Shown: positions 17,808 to 26,955 of the stretch, piece by piece
Position numbering within the stretch: position 1 is the first letter of the stretch
Layout: each line of letters begins with the position of its first letter
Source of the DNA: Clostridiales bacterium
Lineage (GTDB): Bacteria > Bacillota > Clostridia > Saccharofermentanales > Saccharofermentanaceae
Assembly: GCA_017428155.1 (NCBI GenBank)
Contig: JAFRRJ010000047.1
Location: 1 to 64,000, forward strand
DNA: 64,000 nucleotides
Direction: 5' to 3'
The notes under the pieces: model-generated
The model's input: only the letters and a program-made list of their open reading frames with translations
Told to the model about the DNA's origin: nothing
Databases searched by the model: none
Translations under genes and position numbers: made by a program

Positions 17808-18026
17808 ATGAAGAACACATCAAAAACATTACTCTTGATCACAAGACTTATTTTGGGAGCAGCAGCAATTACTTTTATCATCATCTCCATAGTCACTGAT
17901 AAAGTTACTCCCTACCTTGCCATAGGCATGGGACTCACAGCCATCACAAACATAATCAATTGCATTTCAGAAAAACAAAAGAAAAGATTCGGATGCTTCG
18001 GTGAACCGCACGCAGAGGAGGGCTGA
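17808..18026 (+). CDS. Small two-helix membrane protein
   Basis: The 72-residue protein has AAGGAG upstream of its ATG. It has two hydrophobic segments (about 8-28 and 34-52) joined by a short polar turn, then a basic/Cys tail (KKRFGCFGEP). It resembles many short Bacillota membrane proteins of unknown role. It stands alone between two repeat tracts. Confidence 0.6.
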   Translation: MKNTSKTLLLITRLILGAAAITFIIISIVTDKVTPYLAIGMGLTAITNIINCISEKQKKRFGCFGEPHAEEG

Positions 18027-18187
18027 TTAGATGAGTGAGAAGCAGGTTATGGACTAAGTTAAACAAACGCCGGTTCCGAACAAAGTAAGGCTGGCGCGGA
18101 TTCATAACTATGTAAGGCCGGCGCGGATTCCGTTTTTGCGACACCAAATACGACTTCAGAAAAAACTGTTTGCCACCAGAAACCACC

Positions 18188-18293
18188 ATACCGTATCAAC
18201 GGGCAAAAAAGCGCCTTTGGTACGGTATCGGTCTCTTCATCTCTAACTTATGCATACCGTATCAACGGGCAGAAAGCGCCTTTGGTACGGTAT
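18188..18293. repeat. Pair of ~40-nt hairpin repeats
   Basis: Two copies (18188-18228, 18254-18293) have arms ATACCGTA and TACGGTAT around a nearly identical interior (CAACGGGC ... GCGCCTTTGG). No T tract follows. They abut the larger hairpin array. Confidence 0.8.
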
Positions 18294-18294
18294 A

Positions 18295-18756
18295 ACCCAC
18301 TAAATCATACGAACGAATCGTTTAGTGGGTATTGGTCCCGCAGCAGGCGTCCATCATTACCCACTAAATCACACCAAGAACATGTTTAGTGGGTAATCGA
18401 ACCACCAATGTTCGTCAACACTACCCACTAAACTGCATGAAAAAGGCATTTAGTGGGTATCCGCCACAATGGGTTACCCACTAAATCACACGAACAACCC
18501 ATTTAGTGGGTATTGACCTCGCTTCAGGCATTCATCATTACCCACTAAATCACACCAAGAACATGTTTAGTGGGTAATCGAACCACCAATGTTCGTCAAC
18601 ACTACTCACTAAACTGCATGAAAAAGGCATTTAGTGGGTATCCGCCACAATGGGTTACCCACTAAATCACACGAACAACCCATTTAGTGGGTATTGACCT
18701 CGCTTCAGGCGTCCATCATTACCCACTAAATCACACCAAGAACATGTTTAGTGGGT
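18295..18756. repeat. Array of eight 36-nt hairpins with 181-bp higher-order period
   Basis: Each unit is ACCCACTAAA, 16 variable bases and TTTAGTGGGT. Units start at 18295, 18359, 18423, 18476, 18540, 18604, 18657 and 18721, with spacers of 28, 28, 17, 28, 28, 17 and 28. Units 2-4 and 5-7 are copies of one 181-bp block (18359 and 18540), which begins again at 18721. One arm (18604) has a single change. This is not a CRISPR: the repeats are the palindromic arms and the spacers recur. Confidence 0.95.
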
Positions 18757-18779
18757 AATCGCACCACCAAAATCTGACA

Positions 18780-19559
18780 TCACAAGATCTTATTCATCCT
18801 AATGCAGTCGAAGCTACCGCTCTTGATTACCTCGCTGCTCATCTGAACAAATCCGGCTTTCTCATAGAAAGGCACTGCCTCTATGCGGCTGTCAATGATT
18901 ATTTCTTTATAGCCCAGTTCCCTGATCCATTCCTCTGCGGCGCCGACAACGAAAATACCGGCGTGCCTGTTGCGGTATTCAGGCAGGACGACCAGGCGTC
19001 CGAGGATTACTTTGCCGGGTTCTGTCTCATAGAAGCGGCAGGTCGCGATCGGGAAGCCGTCGTAGAGGCCGACTATGTATCTGGTGTCGCCAAAATCGTG
19101 TTCGTCGAATTCTTCCTCCAGAGGAATATGGTACTGGCGGTTCATGCCCTGGATCCTTACGGAGTAGGCGCCGGTTTTTTGCCACTCGTGCTCTGCTCTG
19201 ATCAATTCGAGGCTCTCATAAAATGATATCAGTTCCAGGTGCTTAAAATCATCAGGACAGCACTTAAGGAAGGCCTCGTATTCCTCTACGGACATATCCC
19301 AGAACAGCCTGACATCGTACGGGCCGTTATTGCATGCGCCGATCGTTTTTATCGTCTTGAGTTGTGCCAGGGCGGCGCAGCATTTCGCGGGATCGATCCC
19401 GTTCTGATCTGCAGCCGTAAAGAGGTCTTTGTTATTTGAATACTCCTCGAGAAAGCCCTCAAACAACTGCCTTGGATATCCTGAAGGATCGGAGCAATCC
19501 GCGTAGCCGACCTCTTTCATCTTTTGGGTAAATACCAGTCCCTGATCAGTCATGTTCAT
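18780..19559 (-). CDS. GNAT-family N-acetyltransferase with extra N-terminal domain
   Basis: The 259-residue protein has an acetyl-CoA-binding GNAT fold in its C-terminal half: TRYIVGLYDGFPIATCRF, then GRLVVLPEYRNRHAG (motif A), and VPFYEKAGF near the end. The first 110 residues form a helical domain with several Cys that I do not recognise. The substrate is unknown. AAGGA precedes the ATG. The gene ends 24 bases from the last hairpin of the array. Confidence 0.75.
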   Translation of the reverse strand: MNMTDQGLVFTQKMKEVGYADCSDPSGYPRQLFEGFLEEYSNNKDLFTAADQNGIDPAKCCAALAQLKTIKTIGACNNGPYDVRLFWDMSVEEYEAFLKCCPDDFKHLELISFYESLELIRAEHEWQKTGAYSVRIQGMNRQYHIPLEEEFDEHDFGDTRYIVGLYDGFPIATCRFYETEPGKVILGRLVVLPEYRNRHAGIFVVGAAEEWIRELGYKEIIIDSRIEAVPFYEKAGFVQMSSEVIKSGSFDCIRMNKIL

Positions 19560-19695
19560 AAATCTATATCCTTAGTGTTAATAGAAGCACTATACCATAT
19601 TTTCGATCATGCATAATAAGAGAAGACGCGGTAGATTTGCAAACGCCGTTATTACGGTAGAATATACAAAAGCTCGAAAAGGAAGCACGGCTCAG

Positions 19696-20637
19696 ATGAA
19701 GATATATTTTGCCCCGCTCGAAGGCATAACAACTCATATTTTTCGCAACGCTTACGACGGGATCTACGGCCACATCGACAAGTATTTCGCGCCGTTTATC
19801 TCGCCATCAGATAAGTGCCCGATGACGCCGCGTGAGCGCAAAGATCTCCTTCCTGAGAATAACGCCGGAATAGCCCTGGTCCCGCAGATCCTCACGTGCA
19901 AGTCAGAATTCTTCATCGATGCAGCAAAAGAGCTTCGTGCTATGGGATACAACGAGGTTAACCTCAATCTCGGATGTCCTTCAGGCACTGTCTGCGCCAA
20001 AGGCAAAGGTGCTGCGTTCCTGCCCGAGACCCTTGCTCTTCAAGGGTTTCTTGATGATATTTACTCATACGCTGCGACCTGTGACATGAAGATATCGGTC
20101 AAGACCCGTCTTGGCTATTTCAATCCCGACGAGTTCTATGATCTCGTGGATATATTTAACGGTTTCCCCATTAGCGAGCTGATCGTGCACCCCAGGATAA
20201 GATCCGACTTTTATAAGGGCGAGCCGCGGAAAGAATACTTTGCCTATGCCTTGGAGCACTCGAAAAATCCCCTCGTATACAACGGAAATATCTTTGCTGC
20301 TAAAGACTACAGCGATTTAAATAACCTGTTCGCCACCGGCCTTGATCCGGTAATGCTCGGCAGAGGACTTATCTCCGATCCGTCACTTGCTGACAAGCTT
20401 AAGGGCTTTTCTGTTGAAACCGACTTCGCTAAATTCCGGAAGCTGCACGATACCCTCTACCGTGAGTATCAGGAGATCATGTCGCCTGACATCAATGTGC
20501 TTTATAAGATGAGGGAACTGTGGTCTTACTGGCAGGCTCTCTTTGACGGCAAAGAACGCGATATCAAGCGCCTGCTGAAGGCGAAGAAATATGCGGAATA
20601 TGATGAAGCGGTGGAGCGGGTTTGGGAAGGCATCTGA
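19696..20637 (+). CDS. dus: tRNA-dihydrouridine synthase family protein
   Basis: The start is the ATG at 19696 (MKIYFAPLEGIT), the usual Dus N-terminus, rather than the 29-residue extension; this gives 313 residues. Dus enzymes reduce uridine to dihydrouridine in tRNA using FMN and NADPH. The TIM-barrel blocks are visible: APLEGIT, NLNLGCPSGTVCAKGKGA (substrate/FMN loop with Cys), KTRLG, LIVHPR, and VMLGRGLISDP. The C-terminal helical domain is typical. It is a monocistronic plus-strand gene. Which tRNA position it modifies cannot be told from sequence. Confidence 0.88.
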   Translation: MKIYFAPLEGITTHIFRNAYDGIYGHIDKYFAPFISPSDKCPMTPRERKDLLPENNAGIALVPQILTCKSEFFIDAAKELRAMGYNEVNLNLGCPSGTVCAKGKGAAFLPETLALQGFLDDIYSYAATCDMKISVKTRLGYFNPDEFYDLVDIFNGFPISELIVHPRIRSDFYKGEPRKEYFAYALEHSKNPLVYNGNIFAAKDYSDLNNLFATGLDPVMLGRGLISDPSLADKLKGFSVETDFAKFRKLHDTLYREYQEIMSPDINVLYKMRELWSYWQALFDGKERDIKRLLKAKKYAEYDEAVERVWEGI

Positions 20638-20749
20638 CAGAGGCAGCTGACGTTTAGACAGACCGGGGCCGGCCCGCAATCCATTTGACAGGATCAAGCC
20701 CCATCCAAAGAGATCACTCCAAGAGGATAGATTCCCGCTTACTGCAGAT

Positions 20750-20823
20750 TTACGATACCTTTCCGTCGAACAAGAAGGATCTTTTTTGAGGGTATCCGCT
20801 TACGATACCTTCCCGTCGAACAA
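20750..20823. repeat. 24-bp duplication of the acyltransferase gene 3' end
   Basis: TTACGATACCTTCCCGTCGA-ACAA, the last seven codons and stop of the acyltransferase gene (20800-20823), recurs with one change at 20750-20773, including a second copy of the stop. It suggests a local slippage duplication. Confidence 0.75.
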
Positions 20824-21960
20824 TCCTGATTTTCTCTCGAGGACGATATTCTTGATCACATATACAACAGATGCGCAGACGAGAGTGCCCAGGATTACTG
20901 CCGGCAGATACACAGCAATGCCGTATTTTTCAAAGAGAAAATACAGTTTGTCAATCATAAGATAGTTCAGCATTATGACCTCAAGAGAGATCTTGCCGAA
21001 GAATTTTATGACGGGATTTCCGAACTTAACGCGCGACATGATGGTGATGACAAGAAGCAGGAAGACGAGTTCGAATAAGGTCTCCTGACCCAGGCCGATG
21101 AGTTTGTCCAGGATATGGTGATCGTGATAATCCTCTGTCCAGTAGATGGCCTTACCGATCAGATTCCTGTGGATGTAATCCATGATCACAGTCAAAATTG
21201 AAGATGCGATGAGGATCGATACAAAGCCTTTCTTCAGCACTTTGTTGATACGCTCCTCGTTGTACGCATAGAGCATGCCGGCAGGGAACATGAGGATCGT
21301 GTTGTACCACCATTCGCCCTTGAACCAGTAGGACATGACACCTGTATTTGCGTGACCGGAGAATAAACCGACAGTCATCATTATAAGGACCACGACGGTC
21401 ATAATGATTATGCCTGTAAGAGGCTTTTTTACCTTCGCGAAAACGATCCTGAAGACCACATACAATATCATGATCTCGACCGCAAACCACATCTCGTTAT
21501 TGATCAGGAAAATGCCGAAGAAGCTGCATATGACTTCACCGAATCCGAAGTGCCTGCTGACGATGATATTGTTTACCAGGGCATCTGTCAGATAGATGTA
21601 ATTGCAGATGAAGAACGGAACGAGAACCGTGAAGATCCTTCTTTTCATGAAGCCCTTTATATAGTTCTTGTCAGTCATCCAACGCTTCAAAAGACCGAAG
21701 CCTGATGAGAAGAAGAAGAATGCGACCGCAAGGATTCCGTAATAGTAGAAGAACCGCATATCGCCGGCATAATCGCCTGCCGCATCGAGTCCGACGACGA
21801 TCTGGTGGAACATGATGAAGACAGCCAGAACGCCCTGGATCTCTTTGCTTGATACACGATCGAAAAATGCCGTCTCATTTGCAGGCCTTCCTGACGCTCC
21901 GATTAACAGGATCGCACCAAGGATGGCTAAACAAATAAACAAGGCTGTCGTATATCCCAC
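20800..21960 (-). CDS. Acyltransferase-3 family membrane protein
   Basis: The start is a GTG at 21960 with AAGGAG 7 bases upstream; the protein has 386 residues with about ten membrane helices. Acyltransferase-3 proteins move acetyl or succinyl groups across the membrane onto sugars of surface polymers. The family His is in MFHQIV in helix 2. FSSGFGLLKR, NEMWFAVE, FKGEWWYN and FGNPVIKFFGKISLE are shared with the proteins at 22455 and 62764, so the three form one subfamily. It lies 25 bases downstream of an XRE regulator on the same strand, probably in one operon. Confidence 0.85.
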   Translation of the reverse strand: MGYTTALFICLAILGAILLIGASGRPANETAFFDRVSSKEIQGVLAVFIMFHQIVVGLDAAGDYAGDMRFFYYYGILAVAFFFFSSGFGLLKRWMTDKNYIKGFMKRRIFTVLVPFFICNYIYLTDALVNNIIVSRHFGFGEVICSFFGIFLINNEMWFAVEIMILYVVFRIVFAKVKKPLTGIIIMTVVVLIMMTVGLFSGHANTGVMSYWFKGEWWYNTILMFPAGMLYAYNEERINKVLKKGFVSILIASSILTVIMDYIHRNLIGKAIYWTEDYHDHHILDKLIGLGQETLFELVFLLLVITIMSRVKFGNPVIKFFGKISLEVIMLNYLMIDKLYFLFEKYGIAVYLPAVILGTLVCASVVYVIKNIVLERKSGLFDGKVS

Positions 21961-21985
21961 CGTTCTTCTCCTTTCTTATCCTTCT

Positions 21986-22375
21986 TTATCTCAGCAAGCT
22001 GATTATATTCAGCGTTATCGATACCAGAAGCATCGATATGACAATGAGGATAATGATTATTAATCTGCTCCTCTCCTTCTTGTGCTTGATCTCTTCGTCA
22101 CCCAGTTCAACTGAAGCATTGATAAGATCCTGAGCTTCCTCACGGGTCAGCGTACCGTCTCCGGTCTGGCGCTCTCCTGCAAGGATCTCCATTATCGAGA
22201 CGTCCAGCAGTTCTGAAAGGGGTTCAAGCATTGAGATATCAGGGAAACTGAGGCCACGCTCCCACTTGGACACGGCTTTGTCAGTCACGTTCAAAGCATC
22301 AGCAAGCTGCTTCTGGGTAAGCCCCTTCTCTTTACGCAGCTCGGTTATCAATTGTCCTGTTCTTTCCTTGTCCAT
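21986..22375 (-). CDS. XRE-family regulator with C-terminal membrane anchor
   Basis: The 129-residue protein begins with a helix-turn-helix (RKEKGLTQKQLADALNVTDK, about 15-34), then KWERG and FPDISMLEPLSELL, the classical Cro/CI layout. Residues 105-127 form a single hydrophobic helix, so the regulator is probably held at the inner membrane. It lies directly upstream of the acyltransferase gene and downstream of the large double acyltransferase, and may control either of them. Confidence 0.85.
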   Translation of the reverse strand: MDKERTGQLITELRKEKGLTQKQLADALNVTDKAVSKWERGLSFPDISMLEPLSELLDVSIMEILAGERQTGDGTLTREEAQDLINASVELGDEEIKHKKERSRLIIIILIVISMLLVSITLNIISLLR

Positions 22376-22454
22376 TAAGACATATTACCTCAGTACTGAA
22401 ATAATAACCGAGTTCTTGTAAAAATTACAAGAACCCGGAAATCATGAACAGAAC

Positions 22455-25400
22455 TTACTGCTTTGCTGACGTTATTGCTTTCTTTATGTTCTTATAAAGC
22501 GCTGCGATCACAGTGGTCGTGATAAAAATCACCAGCGCATCGAATTTTCCGAAGAAGCCGTCATTGCCTGTGATATAGATCAGATACCCGACGGCAATAT
22601 GCAGGATATAGACCGGCAGAGAGCACTCACGGCCGAGCCATTCTGCAAATGTATCCTTGCCGAAGTCCGGATACTTAAGGCAAAGGAGCATGATCAGATA
22701 TACAAGGATCTCGCAGCTTACGAACGGTACCGCCGTGCCCTGTTTGTATCCGTTGAGCTCGATGACCGCCCCCGCGCAGCATGCTATAAACAAGATCCAG
22801 AGCACGGGTGCCGTGAACTTGAGGTCAAGGAACTTCTTGCCGAATCTTCTTATAAGCATACCCATCATCGTGTATCCGAGTCCGACGAGTACCGCGTTGC
22901 GGAGCTGATAGCTCTCGCCGATGCCAAGGTGCGACAGGACGACATACGCTGCAACAAGAAGCGGGGCTGCAAACATAGCAACTTTCAATGCCTTGAGCTT
23001 ATTGAGCAGGAGCATGATCAGGAGCGCATAAAGAAGTGATCCTAAATACCACAGATGCTCTGAGTACGGTGAGAAGTTATAGAGCAGGAATTTTATCAAT
23101 GCCTTGGAGGACACTGTATCCTTCATGCCTGCAAAGCTTCCCTCGGTTACTTTCAGATAGATGGCATAGAAGAGCGCGTAGAACGCATTCGATGCAATGA
23201 AGAAGATGAATATTCTCTTAGTCTGCTTGAGCAAGCGGTTCATCATCTCCTTGGCATCATCGCGGTAGAGGAAATAACCGCAGACAACGAGGAAGAATGG
23301 GACTGCTGTCTTTCCGTAAGTGAAGAAGACTTCACCTGCCTTGCCGTCAAACGGGAAGTGAATAGCAATTACAAAGAACGCCATCACGATCCTCATTACA
23401 TCGATCGAATGAATGTGTGAGTCTGTCTTCAGAGCAGGATCTGCAACTGCCTTTTTCTTTCCTGTGATAAGCGCGATCAGATACTTGTCTACGCCGCTTA
23501 TGACTGTTGCAAGAGCAACAGATATAAGGATAGTAAGGATACAGTACATTCCGGGATCTTTGACCCTGAACATCGTTCCGTTATGAAGACCATTGAGGAT
23601 CAGGTTGTGGATCAGGTAGAGTTCAAGGGAGATCGATCCGAGGAACTTGAGAACGGGGTTGCCGAATCTGACCTTCATCATAACGAGAAGGACAAAGCAT
23701 ACGAAGAAGATTACAAACGGGAGCTGAACTGACAGGCAGCGGAGCTTATCCATGTAAGCAGGATCACCGCCGGGGATCTCGCTCCAGTAGGAATAATGAC
23801 TGAGGGCATAGTTGGTCAGCCATGCGAATACTGCGACAAGTATGGCAGAGACGGGCAGCAGGATGGCATAGCCTTTTCGAGCGATCCGGCGAATAAGATC
23901 AGAATGCTTGGAGAAGATTATACCAATCACAAAGAGCAGAGTGGAATTGTACCACCACTCGCCCTGGAACCAGAAGCTGCAGGACATGTCAGCGCCGTGA
24001 GCGAGCAGGAAGCTTCCTGTGATCATCGCTGCAACAAATATAGTCATAACAACTGTAGCTGCCGTACGGTTCTTGATGAGCTTGTAGATTACGTAGAAGG
24101 CGATATACAGGATCACGATCTCAACGATATACCACATGTTTGCGTTGATGAGAGACCATCCCGAAAGCACACACAAAAGCTGTATCGGATTAAATTGCGT
24201 ACCGCAGATGGCCGCTGCAACGGTAAACACGATTATGCAAAGATAGAAAGGAATTAGTATCGTCACAAAACGCTTTTTGAGGAAGCCTTTGAGATAGTTT
24301 TCCTTTGTATTAAGACTTGTATAGAGACCATAGCCGGAGAAGAAGAAGAATATTCCGACGAAGAGGACACCGAGCTCATTGAAGAACCCTATCGCACCGG
24401 CATTTCCGGCGAGTTCCTGGGCAAGGTGGTGTAAGATGATGGCCACTGCGGCAAAGCCCTGGACAGCCTTGGCCTTGTCAAGAGACAGCGGCTCCTCCTG
24501 CCATTCGTGCTTTTTGGACAGGCTGCTTCCGAGGAAGAGAACCAGAGCCAGGACAATGAGGATAACATATGTCGGTATGTTGATCGAAGTGAAGAACTTG
24601 AAGAACGTCGGCGCCTTGGGAGAAACTGATTCTTCAGTACCGGTCCGGGATGCTGTATCAGTATTAGAATCTGTCTGTCCTGCAGGCTCGGTAACGGTGC
24701 TGCCTCCTTCCACATCTGCAGCCGGAGTGTAGTCACCGATGACCATCTTGAACGGTTCTGCATCTTCAGGGTATACAACATCAGCTGCAAGCTCATCTGA
24801 AAGCTTAATGGAACTGATTATGCACTCTGTAACTTCATTCATGCAGGCGCATTCTTCATCGGTAAACGGCTCAGGCTCAGGGCCGGTAATCCCATAGTCG
24901 CCGAACAGCATTATATCGATCTGATGCATCCTTCCGGAACCGGTCATGATGTTGTATTGATTCAGTCTTATTCTTGTTTCTCCGGAAGACTGGTGAGCGA
25001 TCCTGTAGAAAGGGATGCCGTTGATCTCTTCAACACCGTATCCGAATATCTCCGTAGTACCGTAAGCGTCCGGAAACATGGGAAAGACATTATCAAGGTA
25101 TTCCCTATTAATATCGTTCGGTACATCATTCTCGAAAACAATGAAAAAGATCGGGTATTTGGAATTACCGGACTGAATCTCAACTCCGCCCTTCGTGTAC
25201 ATTTCCGTTACCATATCTTTATCGATACCTAATTCTTTCAGATTCGGATCGTCTTCTGCAATACCGGGCCAGATAACATGTTCATACTCGGGCGGCAAAG
25301 TAAGTGTGATTCCGCTTACGGTAGTAAAGGTATTAGCGTTATCTTGGGCGCCGTCCCCTTGGTCACCATTCTGGCCACCATCCGGGCCGCCCGCAAGCAC

Positions 25401-25469
25401 GGTCGAAGAGACCATGGCTACGACCATAATGATCGAGATCAAAAAACTAAAAAACTTCCGGTATCCCAT
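22455..25469 (-). CDS. Fused double acyltransferase-3 with extracytoplasmic N-terminal domain
   Basis: The 1004-residue protein has an AGGAGG site. It has a signal peptide (1-26), a Gly/Asp linker, a secreted alpha/beta domain (about 48-235) and a Thr/Ser linker. A membrane helix (298-316) leads into two complete acyltransferase-3 domains. Domain 1 (about 328-670) has ILHHLAQ (His347-His348), FFFFSGYGLY, NANMWY and FQGEWWYN. Domain 2 (about 688-1000) begins SIDVMRIVMAFFVIAIHF (His704) and is of the more distant type with CGYFLYR. Two such domains in one chain is unusual. I infer O-acylation of an envelope glycan, possibly with two acceptors. Confidence 0.8.
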   Translation of the reverse strand: MGYRKFFSFLISIIMVVAMVSSTVLAGGPDGGQNGDQGDGAQDNANTFTTVSGITLTLPPEYEHVIWPGIAEDDPNLKELGIDKDMVTEMYTKGGVEIQSGNSKYPIFFIVFENDVPNDINREYLDNVFPMFPDAYGTTEIFGYGVEEINGIPFYRIAHQSSGETRIRLNQYNIMTGSGRMHQIDIMLFGDYGITGPEPEPFTDEECACMNEVTECIISSIKLSDELAADVVYPEDAEPFKMVIGDYTPAADVEGGSTVTEPAGQTDSNTDTASRTGTEESVSPKAPTFFKFFTSINIPTYVILIVLALVLFLGSSLSKKHEWQEEPLSLDKAKAVQGFAAVAIILHHLAQELAGNAGAIGFFNELGVLFVGIFFFFSGYGLYTSLNTKENYLKGFLKKRFVTILIPFYLCIIVFTVAAAICGTQFNPIQLLCVLSGWSLINANMWYIVEIVILYIAFYVIYKLIKNRTAATVVMTIFVAAMITGSFLLAHGADMSCSFWFQGEWWYNSTLLFVIGIIFSKHSDLIRRIARKGYAILLPVSAILVAVFAWLTNYALSHYSYWSEIPGGDPAYMDKLRCLSVQLPFVIFFVCFVLLVMMKVRFGNPVLKFLGSISLELYLIHNLILNGLHNGTMFRVKDPGMYCILTILISVALATVISGVDKYLIALITGKKKAVADPALKTDSHIHSIDVMRIVMAFFVIAIHFPFDGKAGEVFFTYGKTAVPFFLVVCGYFLYRDDAKEMMNRLLKQTKRIFIFFIASNAFYALFYAIYLKVTEGSFAGMKDTVSSKALIKFLLYNFSPYSEHLWYLGSLLYALLIMLLLNKLKALKVAMFAAPLLVAAYVVLSHLGIGESYQLRNAVLVGLGYTMMGMLIRRFGKKFLDLKFTAPVLWILFIACCAGAVIELNGYKQGTAVPFVSCEILVYLIMLLCLKYPDFGKDTFAEWLGRECSLPVYILHIAVGYLIYITGNDGFFGKFDALVIFITTTVIAALYKNIKKAITSAKQ

Positions 25470-26035
25470 AAGACGCCTCCTGATGGTTTTCTGATTTAAA
25501 CCTATCAGTTTTTGTTTCTCTTAACAATCGACCGTTGGTAGAATGCATTGTTTACGGGCATTCGGGGCGGAATTCTACTTTGAGTTCACATGGTGTGAGA
25601 TGGTTGATTTTGCATGATTCCGCTTCGAGATCACATGGTCTGAGATGGGGAGCTGCGCGGTTAGATTCCCTGGTCTCATCAGATTTCCGCTGTTTAATTT
25701 GAGCACGATATCGCAAGTGAACCCCCGAAGTTTGTCCAACTTCAAGGGTTCACTTCATATCATAAATGGCTGTATATTATGGGTTTTGTGACATTTTTCG
25801 AGTCCTTAAATATCACAAAAGGACCTTGTTTTGAGGTTTTGTGATATTTTTCGCTGCCTTCGTATCATAAAATGCGAGAAAACAAAGGATTAGCGATATT
25901 TTTCCCCCTCTCCGGTATCATAAACGGGCATTATTTTTGAATTTTATGATATCAATTGCTTCAAGAAGCGGGGGCTAAGTAAATTCTTTTCGAAGTTTCC
26001 GGAAAAATAGTAAAGCAGCTTGTTCTATCCCCTGC
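25470..26035. other. Gene-free gap with imperfect repeats and hairpins
   Basis: It holds two imperfect copies of a CACATGGTGTGAGATGG-type word (near 25587 and 25632). A 41-base hairpin AAGTGAACCC/GGGTTCACTT lies at 25715-25755, with an inner GAAGTT/AACTTC stem. A series of TTTTGTGATATTTTTCG words and TATCACAAAA complements spans 25753-25952. I see no gene. Confidence 0.7.
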
Positions 26036-26905
26036 TCACTCTTCTTCGAACTCCTCCGGAGAGTAGAAATTGAACTCGCATTTCTTGCCCTTTTCTTCGG
26101 CCTGTCCCAAGAAGTAGGTGTGGTCCGACTCGAGGGAATCGTATACGGACAACGGAATTTTCTTGGAGACGGGGTCCTTGCCGTCGTCATAGTCGATAGT
26201 AACGTAATATGAGGAATGGTCTCCGGTCTCTTCATCGTGAGTCGTTTTCTCACGGAGGGATTTGATCGTGACAGTGGAAGTATATATTTTCGCGGTGTCA
26301 GGATCAGGCAAACGGTTCGGTCCGAATTTATCATCAATAATCGAGAAAGCAATGACGATCACGGGAATAAGAAGAACCGATGCAACAATACTTAAGATGT
26401 TTATTTTCTTCTTCTGTATCGAAAAGCTGAACACGTAGTCGATGCAGCTCGCTCCGCCTGCCACGAAAAGCAAGCCTGCAAAGACAACCTTGTAAAGTAT
26501 TGACTGGTAATCGGAATCCCAATGCTCGTTCAAAGCGTAAAGCTTATATTCCGTCTCAAGGAAGGCCTGCGTGAGGATTACTTTCCCGGTTTTGGGATTA
26601 ACGTTATCTTCGTTAAGCGCTTCATATTCATCTATAATGGCCTGCTGCTGAGTCTCAAAATCTCCGCCACAGTAGAGCTTATAGAGAACAGAGGCACCAC
26701 AGCCTAAGGCAGCAATTATCAGTAATGCCGTCACCAGTTTCTTCTGAATACGGAGGATCTTACCGCCCTTCTCCTCCGAGAACGAGGGGGCGTCGGGTGT
26801 TTTGCGGAAAGACCTGACCAGGATCTTTGTAATGATCCAATAGGCAACTACAGGAATGCAAAATAAAAGAATATAAATCACATTCAACTTCAATTGTTCT
26901 AGCAT
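26036..26905 (-). CDS. Membrane protein, about four helices, unknown function
   Basis: The 289-residue protein has hydrophobic helices near 8-30, 57-77, 138-158 and 170-190. A C-terminal acidic beta-rich region follows, with the tail KCEFNFYSPEEFEEE. AGAGG precedes the ATG. I do not recognise a family. It is the last gene of a same-strand series of unrecognised genes that starts at 30970. Confidence 0.6.
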   Translation of the reverse strand: MLEQLKLNVIYILLFCIPVVAYWIITKILVRSFRKTPDAPSFSEEKGGKILRIQKKLVTALLIIAALGCGASVLYKLYCGGDFETQQQAIIDEYEALNEDNVNPKTGKVILTQAFLETEYKLYALNEHWDSDYQSILYKVVFAGLLFVAGGASCIDYVFSFSIQKKKINILSIVASVLLIPVIVIAFSIIDDKFGPNRLPDPDTAKIYTSTVTIKSLREKTTHDEETGDHSSYYVTIDYDDGKDPVSKKIPLSVYDSLESDHTYFLGQAEEKGKKCEFNFYSPEEFEEE

Positions 26906-26955
26906 AGTTTTTTACCTCTATTCCTATTATTTTTTCTCATGACGCCTTTAACTTC

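Noticed and set aside
18295..18756. Possible CRISPR array
   Set aside because: The repeated words are arms of one palindrome, loops and spacers recur in a 181-bp period, and no cas gene is present.
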